This document shows positions 1 through 5,624 of a DNA stretch of 18,636 nucleotides, piece after piece. Origin of the DNA: Bacteroidaceae bacterium. Lineage in GTDB: Bacteria > Bacteroidota > Bacteroidia > Bacteroidales > Bacteroidaceae. The translations under genes and the position numbers were made by a program. The notes under the pieces are model-generated. The model was not told the DNA's origin. It saw only the letters and a list, made by a program, of their open reading frames with translations, and did not search any database. The stretch lies in contig CAADWS010000158.1 of NCBI GenBank assembly GCA_900752815.1, forward strand, positions 1 through 18,636, in the 5' to 3' direction. The stretch's first letter is position 1; every line of letters starts with the position of its first letter.

Positions 1-21
1 ACACAGACAGGAATAAGAAAT

Positions 22-76
22 CAGGTTGTCAACCCTAATCGTTTTTAGTGTTTAACCTGTCAACCATTTTTAGTAC
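22..76. repeat. Short direct repeats GTCAACC...TTTTTAGT
   Basis: GTCAACC occurs at 28-34 and 59-65, and each copy is followed by TTTTTAGT (42-49 and 67-74). The gap between the two halves differs by 6 bp between copies. CAGGTT (22-27) can also pair with AACCTG (54-59), so the first copy could fold into a weak hairpin followed by a T-run. It may be the tail of an upstream gene's terminator or a degenerate protein-binding repeat. No function is claimed. Confidence 0.4.
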
Positions 77-102
77 ACCACACATGCCAGTCCGCCCGAA
101 AC

Positions 103-202
103 TGCACGGCGAAAACAAAAGTACTGACAGAATTTTCTAAAGTACTGAGAGTTTTTTCTAAAGTAAGGATTGTTTTTCCTAAACTACCAAGTGTTTTTGC
201 GG
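103..202 (+). repeat. 21-bp tandem repeat element, copy 1
   Basis: Four head-to-tail 21-bp units occupy 118-138, 139-159, 160-180 and 181-201 with no gaps. Each has the form AAAGTA, then a variable 5-7 bp, then a T-tract ending in CT or CG. Units 1 and 2 begin AAAGTACTGA, unit 3 begins AAAGTAAGGAT, and unit 4 is degenerate (AAACTACCAA). The element is bounded by TGCACGG (103-109) and TTTGCGG (196-202). A second copy with the same end motifs lies inverted at 14834-14949. A 21-bp period is two B-DNA helical turns, so the T-tracts fall on one face of the DNA; curvature or a multimeric binding array is an inference. It lies about 300 bp before rpoN. The 21-nt period also keeps reading frame, but I do not think it is coding. 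Confidence 0.8.
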
Positions 203-479
203 ACCGACCTGAGCAGCTGCCGGCACGTGCACGGCAGACGACGCCCCCCTTCTTGTCCGGACGTTCCCCTTCCTCCACCGGCAGCCTTCAGCCCTGCCCA
301 CCCGTCTAACCCTCATCCCTATATATAATATAGGTGTACCCCCATATTGTTCCCCCTTACCCTTGCCATTCCGTCCGGCATCTGTTTTCGGCACAAGGCT
401 TCACTGCGTCCGGCATTCGCCAAAAATTACGGGAAAGAAAAAACGGAATACTTTGTGACTGCATATACCATTTATTTCT

Positions 480-487
480 TAATTTTG
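480..487 (+). promoter_or_regulatory. Candidate -7 promoter box for rpoN
   Basis: TAATTTTG matches the Bacteroidetes -7 consensus TAnnTTTG. A TTTG that could serve as the -33 element is at 452-455, with a spacer of 24 bp, slightly longer than usual. The box ends one base before the ATG at 489. Transcription would therefore begin at about 493-496, downstream of that ATG, which favours the next in-frame ATG at 510 as the translation start. Confidence 0.5.
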
Positions 488-509
488 CATGAAAACAACC
501 CCCGAACGC

Positions 510-1982
510 ATGGCACAGAAACTCGTCCAGACCGAAACACAGATACAGACGCAGACACTGTCGTCGCTACAGGTGGCGCTGGCCGGACTCATCGAGTTGC
601 CTGCCGGCGACCTGGCCGACCGCATCCGCGACGAAATGGTGGACAACGCCGCACTGGAGGAGCGCACCGAGAGTGAGCCCGAAACGGATGAAAGCGGCTT
701 TGCCGACAACAGCGAGGCAGAAGCCGACCCCCCCGACACGGAACTCGGAATGGCCATGGGCGACTACCGCTCCGACGACGACATCCCCGACTATCTGCTG
801 GCGCGCGCCGATGCCAGCCGCGACGAATATCAGGAAACCACGGCGGCCAGCACGCATTCGTTCTACGAAGAACTCATCAGCCAGATTGGCGAGCACCAGC
901 TCACCGACCACGAACGCGACGTGCTCACCTATCTCGTGGGGTCGCTCGACGAAGACGGCCTCCTGCGGAAGGACCTGCTCAATATCTGCGACGAACTGGC
1001 CTTCCACGAAAACATCATCACCGACGAGGCCGAGCTCAACCGCCTGCTCCAGCTGCTGCAGACCTTCGAGCCCCACGGCATCGGTGCCCGCTCGCTGCAG
1101 GAATGCCTGGCGCTCCAGCTCAAGAGCCAGCCCCGGCGCACCCCCTGGACACCCATGGCGCTACGCGTGATTGAGCAGTATTTCAAGGACTTCACGGCCC
1201 GCCGCTGGGATGTGCTGCAGCAAAAGCTCGGAGTGGACGAAGAAACCATGACGCACGTGCGCCACGAACTGACCCACCTGAATCCCCGTCCCGGACTGGC
1301 CTTCAGCGAAACAAGCGACAGCGCCGCACCCACCGTCATCCCCGACTTCTATGTCAGCGTCAACGTGGACGGCAGCATTGCCCTCCGCCTCAACAACGAC
1401 AGCGTGCCCGAACTTTGCGTGAGCCGCGCCTTCCGCGACTCCATCCGCGAATATGCCGCCCACCGCGACCAGCTCAGCCGCAAGCAGCAGGAGGAATATC
1501 TCTATGCCCGCAAGAAGGTGGAGGATGCGCAAAACTTCATCGGGCTCATCCGGCGCCGCAACGAGACGATGCTCTCGGTCATGCGCGCCATCATCCATCT
1601 GCAGCGCCCCTTCTTCGACGACGATGACGAAACGCTGCTGCAACCCCTCAAGCTCAAGGCCGTGGCCGACCTGGCCCACGTCGACATCTCCACCGTGTCG
1701 CGCACCGTCAACAGCAAGTACGTGCAGACCGACCATGCCGTCTATCCCCTCAAGTTCTTCTTCTCCTCACAGTTCACCTCGAAGGACGGCGAAGAACTTT
1801 CCTCACGGCAGGTGCGCACCGCCCTGCAGAAAATCATCGACGGCGAAGACAAGAGCCAGCCCTACACCGACGACCAGCTCGTCGGCCTGCTCCGGGAAAA
1901 AGGCTTCAGCATAGCCCGCCGCACGGTGGTGAAATACCGCGACCAGCTCGGCATCGCCTCCACCCGCTACCGGAAAGTCTGA
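510..1982 (+). CDS. rpoN: RNA polymerase sigma-54 factor
   Basis: Sigma-54 directs RNA polymerase to -24/-12 promoters that need AAA+ enhancer-binding activators. From the chosen start the protein has 490 residues. The N-terminus is glutamine-rich (QTETQIQTQTLSSLQ), as in activator-interacting region I. An acidic, low-complexity region II follows (about residues 45-85). Then come the core-binding domain, a helix-turn-helix around residues 375-420 (VADLAHVDISTVSRTV), and the diagnostic RpoN box ARRTVVKYR about 20 residues from the C-terminus. An ATG at 489 would add seven residues. I prefer 510 because family members typically begin MAQ and because a -7 box sits directly before 489. The gene is followed after 66 bp by the PAP2 gene on the same strand. 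Family assignment is very secure; the start is moderately secure. Confidence 0.95.
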   Translation: MAQKLVQTETQIQTQTLSSLQVALAGLIELPAGDLADRIRDEMVDNAALEERTESEPETDESGFADNSEAEADPPDTELGMAMGDYRSDDDIPDYLLARADASRDEYQETTAASTHSFYEELISQIGEHQLTDHERDVLTYLVGSLDEDGLLRKDLLNICDELAFHENIITDEAELNRLLQLLQTFEPHGIGARSLQECLALQLKSQPRRTPWTPMALRVIEQYFKDFTARRWDVLQQKLGVDEETMTHVRHELTHLNPRPGLAFSETSDSAAPTVIPDFYVSVNVDGSIALRLNNDSVPELCVSRAFRDSIREYAAHRDQLSRKQQEEYLYARKKVEDAQNFIGLIRRRNETMLSVMRAIIHLQRPFFDDDDETLLQPLKLKAVADLAHVDISTVSRTVNSKYVQTDHAVYPLKFFFSSQFTSKDGEELSSRQVRTALQKIIDGEDKSQPYTDDQLVGLLREKGFSIARRTVVKYRDQLGIASTRYRKV

Positions 1983-2048
1983 CCGCCGCCGGCCGCATGC
2001 AGCCGACATCACTCACACTGAGAGAGATACACCCATATATTACGGACC

Positions 2049-2672
2049 ATGAACATCAGCAACAAAGTCCTCATTCTCGGCGCGCAAACCGTTTCACTGA
2101 TTTTTGCCCCGCTCTACCTGCCGGTGGTAGCCTTCATCGTGCTGTTCTTTTTCAGCTACATGAGCTACATGCCCTGGACCTACAACCTGCAAATCATCTT
2201 CATGGTCTACTGCTTCACGGTGCTGCTGCCGTGGGTCGGCATCTTCCTCTATCGCAAAATCAACGGCTGGACCCGCCATCAGCTGGGCAAGCGCGAGCGC
2301 CGCATGGTGCCCTATCTGCTGTCCATTCTCTGCTATTCGGGCCTGCTCCTGCTGATGCGCAACCTGCACATGCCGCGCTTCACGATGGGACTCATCGTGG
2401 CAGCCCTGGCCATACAGATAGTCTGCGCCCTCACCAACTCCTGGATCAAGGTCAGCACCCACGCGGCCGCCTCGGGCGGCGTCATCGGCTGCCTGATGGC
2501 CTTCTCCCTGATTTTCCACTTCGACCCCACCGTGCCGCTGTGTGTCTGCATCCTGCTCAACGGCCTGGTATGCTCGGCCCGTCTCATCCTGCGGCAGCAC
2601 ACCCTGACCGACCTTTGGCTCGGCACCTTCATCGGCATCCTGTGCGGCTTCTTCAGCATCGTCCTCATCTGA
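2049..2672 (+). CDS. PAP2-family membrane phosphatase-like protein
   Basis: This is a hydrophobic protein of 207 residues with about six predicted membrane spans. It carries the PAP2 (type 2 phosphatidic acid phosphatase) signature. KVSTH (residues 134-138) corresponds to the C2 motif with its catalytic histidine, and SARLILRQHTLTD (176-188) corresponds to C3, with Arg178, His184 and Asp188. A basic stretch KRERR before MVP (81-88) is the likely C1 region, though it departs from the classic K-x6-RP form. Family members dephosphorylate membrane lipids such as phosphatidylglycerol phosphate, undecaprenyl pyrophosphate or lipid A. The substrate cannot be read from the sequence. It lies between rpoN and purE, all on one strand, and may be co-transcribed with rpoN. 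A longer overlapping frame beginning at 1997 is a shadow without membrane or family signal. Confidence 0.85.
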   Translation: MNISNKVLILGAQTVSLIFAPLYLPVVAFIVLFFFSYMSYMPWTYNLQIIFMVYCFTVLLPWVGIFLYRKINGWTRHQLGKRERRMVPYLLSILCYSGLLLLMRNLHMPRFTMGLIVAALAIQIVCALTNSWIKVSTHAAASGGVIGCLMAFSLIFHFDPTVPLCVCILLNGLVCSARLILRQHTLTDLWLGTFIGILCGFFSIVLI

Positions 2673-2805
2673 GAAATGCCGCGGTGCCCGGCCCCTTCGC
2701 CGGACTGCGCACAGCAGGAAACGAAACGCCCAGACCGATATGAAATCAACAACGCTACTGGAATATATTAACCGATTGGATACACTCCATAAAGAAACAA
2801 TTCTT

Positions 2806-3312
2806 ATGACACCCATTGTGAGCATTATCATGGGCAGCACTTCCGACCTGCCCGTCATGGAAAAAGCAGCCAAGCTGCTCGACGAGATGGAAATCCCCTT
2901 TGAAATGAATGCCCTCTCCGCTCATCGCACCCCCGCCGAGGTGGAAGAGTTCGCCCGCAACGCACAGGGCCGCGGCCTCAAGGTCATCATCGCAGCAGCT
3001 GGCATGGCCGCCGCACTTCCCGGCGTCATTGCCGCCAACACCACACTGCCCGTTATCGGCGTACCCATCAAGGGCATGCTCGACGGACTGGACGCCCTGC
3101 TCTCCATCGTGCAGATGCCTCCCGGCATCCCCGTGGCCACCGTCGGCGTGAACGGAGCTCTCAACGCTGCCCTGCTGGCCGTGGAAATGCTGGCTCTCTC
3201 CGACAGCCGGGTGGCTGAAAAGCTGGCCGCCTACAAGGAGAGCCTCAAGCAGAAGATTGTAAAGGCCAACGCCGAACTGGCCGAAGTGAAATACAACTTC
3301 AAGACCAACTGA
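2806..3312 (+). CDS. purE: N5-carboxyaminoimidazole ribonucleotide mutase
   Basis: PurE converts N5-CAIR to CAIR in de novo purine synthesis, in the cytoplasm. The protein has 168 residues, a normal length for class I PurE. It shows GSTSD (residues 10-14) for phosphate binding, SAHRTP (38-43) with the catalytic His40, and the long glycine/alanine-rich segment AAAGMAAALPGVIAANT. The position often occupied by histidine in AAHLPG is alanine here. I start at 2806 because MTPIVSIIMGSTSD begins exactly as family members do and is preceded by the A-rich leader AAAGAAACAATTCTT. An in-frame ATG at 2740 would add 22 unrelated residues. No purK is visible nearby. Two hairpins follow the stop codon. Confidence 0.95.
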   Translation: MTPIVSIIMGSTSDLPVMEKAAKLLDEMEIPFEMNALSAHRTPAEVEEFARNAQGRGLKVIIAAAGMAAALPGVIAANTTLPVIGVPIKGMLDGLDALLSIVQMPPGIPVATVGVNGALNAALLAVEMLALSDSRVAEKLAAYKESLKQKIVKANAELAEVKYNFKTN

Positions 3313-3314
3313 CC

Positions 3315-3342
3315 CCGGCGCCCGTCCGGCGCGGGTCGCCGG
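3315..3342 (+). terminator. GC-rich hairpin immediately after purE
   Basis: CCGGCGCCCG (3315-3324) pairs with CGGGTCGCCGG (3332-3342), with one bulged T and a 7-nt loop, starting three bases after the purE stop. It has no T-run of its own. It probably acts together with the next hairpin or protects the 3' end of the purE transcript. Confidence 0.45.
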
Positions 3343-3349
3343 CCCCACA

Positions 3350-3392
3350 GCCCGTCCTCAGCCATCCGGCGGCGACGGGCCCTTTCTTTTTT
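3350..3392 (+). terminator. Rho-independent terminator after purE
   Basis: GCCCGTC (3350-3356) pairs with GACGGGC (3374-3380), followed by CCTTTCTTTTTTA. The stem is only 7 bp and the loop is 17 nt, but the T-run is good. It separates purE from ispG, so ispG may have its own promoter, or read-through may be partial. Confidence 0.6.
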
Positions 3393-3425
3393 ATTCATCA
3401 CCCCTCCCTTCCCATCCCGTCAACC

Positions 3426-5288
3426 ATGGACATTTTCAACTATACCCCCCGCCCCTCGCACGAAGTGCGGATAGGCAACCGCCCCCTGGGCGGCAACCAG
3501 CCCCTGCGCATCCAGAGCATGACCACCTGCGCCACCACCGACACCGAAGGGTGTGTGGAACAGAGCATCCGCATCATCGAAGCCGGCGCCGACTACGTGC
3601 GGCTCACCGCGCAGGGCACCCTTGAAGCCGAAAACCTGCGCAACATCAGCGCCGAACTGCGCAAACGCGGCTACGACCAGCCCCTGGTGGCCGACATCCA
3701 CTTCAACCCCAACGTGGCCGACGTGGCCGCCACCATCGTGGAGAAAGTGCGCATCAACCCGGGCAACTACATCGACCCGGCCCGCACCTTCAAGCAACTG
3801 GAATACACCGACGAAAGCTACGCTGCCGAACTGCAACGGCTGGAAGAACGGTTCAAGGTGCTGCTCGACATCTGCCGCCAGCACGGCACGGCCATCCGCA
3901 TCGGCGTCAACCACGGCTCCCTCTCCGACCGCATCATGTGCCGCTACGGCGACACTCCCGAAGGCATCGTGGAAAGCTGCATGGAATTTCTCCGCATCTG
4001 CGTCAGGGAAAACTTCCCCGACGTGGTCATCTCCATCAAGGCAAGCAACACGGTGGTAATGGTGCGCTCCGTGCGCCTGCTCTGCGAGGTGATGAAACGG
4101 GAAAAGATGGACTTTCCCATCCATCTCGGCGTGACCGAAGCCGGCGAAGGCGAGGACGGGCGCATCAAGAGCGCCGTCGGCATCGGTGCCCTGCTCTGCG
4201 ACGGCATCGGCGACACCCTGCGCGTATCGCTCAGCGAAGCGCCCGAATGTGAAATTCCCGTGGCCTACAAACTCGCGTCCTACATCGCCGGCAGCCGCAC
4301 CGGGCATCCCTTTATCCCCGGCATGCCCTCCCCCATGTTCAACTACGTACGGCCCGAACGCCGCCCCACCTGTCCCGTGGCCAACATCGGCGGCACGCAA
4401 CCGCCCGTCGTCGTGGCCGACCGGCTCGACGGCAGCTGCGAAACCGGCGAACTTGTCCCCGACTACATCTACTGCGGCCGCCAGTTCCCCGACGCCGCCC
4501 ACCGCATTGCCGGCGCAGGCTACATTGTCGACGCCGACGCATGGACCGGCGAGGAAAACACCTTCCCGGCCTACAACCCCAACGTGCTCTTTACGATGGC
4601 GGCCTGCCCGGCTCCGCTCAAATTCCTCTTCCTGAGCTACGCCGGACTCAACGATGAGGTGAAAGCCTGCCTGCGCCACCATCCCGAAACCGTCGTCATC
4701 GCCCAAAGCAACCATCCCAACCGCACCGGCGAACTGCGCGCACTCGTACACGAGCTATGGAACGAAAACATCCCCACACCGGTCATCTTCTTCCAGCACT
4801 ACCAGTGCTCCGGCGCCCAGACCGAGGACTTCCAGCTGCGGGCGGCAGCCGACACCGGCGCCCTGCTTTTCGACGGACTCACCGACGGACTGTTCCTCTT
4901 CAACCAGTCGCCATCAGGCCAGGCTCCGCTGCCCCACAGCACCATCGACGCCACAGCCTTCGCCATCCTGCAGGCCGCACGGCTGCGCACCACCCGCACG
5001 GAGTACATCAGTTGCCCCGGCTGCGGCCGCACCCTCTATGACCTGCCCGGCACCATCGCCCGCATCAAGGCAGCCACCAAGCATCTGACGGGGCTGAAAA
5101 TCGGCATCATGGGCTGCATCGTAAACGGCCCCGGCGAAATGGCCGACGCCGACTACGGCTACGTGGGAGCCGCACGCGGAAAGATAAGTCTGTACCGGGG
5201 GAAAACCTGCGTGGAGAAAAATATTCCCGCAGAAGAAGCCGTGGAGAAACTGCTGGCACTCATCGAAAGCGACCGGCAGAAAAAATAA
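3426..5288 (+). CDS. ispG: 4-hydroxy-3-methylbut-2-enyl diphosphate synthase (long form)
   Basis: IspG (GcpE) reduces methylerythritol cyclodiphosphate to HMBPP, the penultimate step of the MEP isoprenoid pathway, using a [4Fe-4S] cluster. The protein has 620 residues against about 370 in E. coli. It has an N-terminal TIM barrel (about residues 1-270, beginning with the family segment IQSMTTCATTDTEGCVEQ). An inserted middle domain follows (about 280-500), as in plant and other Bacteroidetes enzymes. The C-terminal cluster domain carries Cys530 and Cys533 (CPGCGR), Cys564 (MGCIVNGPGE) and Glu571. All expected cluster ligands are present, so it should be active. The start at 3426 fits the N-terminal length of the family. 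It ends the purE-side gene group; a strong terminator lies about 85 bp downstream. Confidence 0.96.
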   Translation: MDIFNYTPRPSHEVRIGNRPLGGNQPLRIQSMTTCATTDTEGCVEQSIRIIEAGADYVRLTAQGTLEAENLRNISAELRKRGYDQPLVADIHFNPNVADVAATIVEKVRINPGNYIDPARTFKQLEYTDESYAAELQRLEERFKVLLDICRQHGTAIRIGVNHGSLSDRIMCRYGDTPEGIVESCMEFLRICVRENFPDVVISIKASNTVVMVRSVRLLCEVMKREKMDFPIHLGVTEAGEGEDGRIKSAVGIGALLCDGIGDTLRVSLSEAPECEIPVAYKLASYIAGSRTGHPFIPGMPSPMFNYVRPERRPTCPVANIGGTQPPVVVADRLDGSCETGELVPDYIYCGRQFPDAAHRIAGAGYIVDADAWTGEENTFPAYNPNVLFTMAACPAPLKFLFLSYAGLNDEVKACLRHHPETVVIAQSNHPNRTGELRALVHELWNENIPTPVIFFQHYQCSGAQTEDFQLRAAADTGALLFDGLTDGLFLFNQSPSGQAPLPHSTIDATAFAILQAARLRTTRTEYISCPGCGRTLYDLPGTIARIKAATKHLTGLKIGIMGCIVNGPGEMADADYGYVGAARGKISLYRGKTCVEKNIPAEEAVEKLLALIESDRQKK

Positions 5289-5372
5289 GCCAGCGAAAAC
5301 GGCGTGTGGAATCAAGCAGGCGGCAAACAACAACAACTTCCGCCCGGCACTCCCGGATTCGCCTCTGAACAG

Positions 5373-5425
5373 GACAGCAAAGGATTGCCGTCGGAATCCG
5401 GCAACCCTTTGCTGTCTTTTCCTTT
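5373..5425 (+). terminator. Strong rho-independent terminator downstream of ispG
   Basis: GACAGCAAAGGATTGCC (5373-5389) pairs with GGCAACCCTTTGCTGTC (5400-5416) as a 17-bp stem with one A-C mismatch and a 10-nt loop. TTTTCCTTTTA follows. It closes the ispG transcript. Confidence 0.85.
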
Positions 5426-5490
5426 TATACACAAACAATTTTATTCCCGCCAGCATCTCCTTTTCTCATATTTTTCAGAGGAAATATTCG

Positions 5491-5517
5491 TTTGCAGAAC
5501 AAAAAAGAGTATATTTG
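5491..5517 (+). promoter_or_regulatory. Candidate promoter for the 771-residue secreted protein
   Basis: TATATTTG (5510-5517) is a perfect TAnnTTTG -7 box. TTTG at 5491-5494 could be the -33 element, though the 15-bp spacer is shorter than the usual 19-21. Transcription would start at about 5523-5526, giving a leader of about 100 nt. Confidence 0.55.
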
Positions 5518-5624
5518 CAAGTAAACACTTTTTTTACAAAAAGCAGAACATAAAACACATCACTTAATAAAGCCGACCTTACTTTTTTCTGTAATTTATA
5601 ACCAACCTTTAATCAAAATCGCAA

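Larger units (their letters stand above)
1..509. other. Non-coding leader upstream of rpoN
   Basis: I see no convincing gene here. Short open frames on the minus strand cross the 21-bp array and merely translate it into heptapeptide repeats. The stretch holds, in order, two direct repeats (28-74), the 21-bp repeat element (103-202), a GC-rich near-palindrome centred on GCACGTGC (218-236), a C/T-rich stretch (about 240-315), a short AT palindrome CCTATAT-ATA-ATATAGG (318-334), and a promoter-like box just before rpoN (480-487). The end of an upstream gene or its terminator could lie just outside the window. Confidence 0.6.
5289..5624 (+). other. Intergenic region between ispG and secreted protein gene
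   Basis: This 336-bp gap holds no gene that I can support. Its first part is G/C-rich and ends in the terminator at 5373-5425. After that the composition turns strongly A/T-rich, with the promoter box at 5510-5517 and a roughly 100-nt A/T-rich leader without a Shine-Dalgarno sequence, which is usual for this phylum. An 87-codon open frame crossing the terminator hairpin and the promoter is considered spurious. Confidence 0.7.

Noticed and set aside
118..201. CRISPR array
   Set aside because: The 21-bp units abut directly with no spacers, and no cas genes are present.
221..236. Sigma-54-like site GGCACG-N6-GGC upstream of rpoN
   Set aside because: It has the GG-N10-GC spacing, but the -12 half lacks the TT of TTGC, and it lies almost 290 bp from rpoN within a GC-rich near-palindrome. 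Chance is likely.
60..278. Minus-strand open frame encoding leucine-containing heptapeptide repeats
   Set aside because: The repeats come from the 21-bp DNA array, whose period is a multiple of three. Copy 2 yields a different peptide, there is no recognisable domain, and the array mixes orientations.
3420..4751. Long minus-strand open frame opposite ispG
   Set aside because: It is a shadow frame produced by high-GC codon bias on the opposite strand; the plus strand encodes a complete IspG with all cluster ligands.
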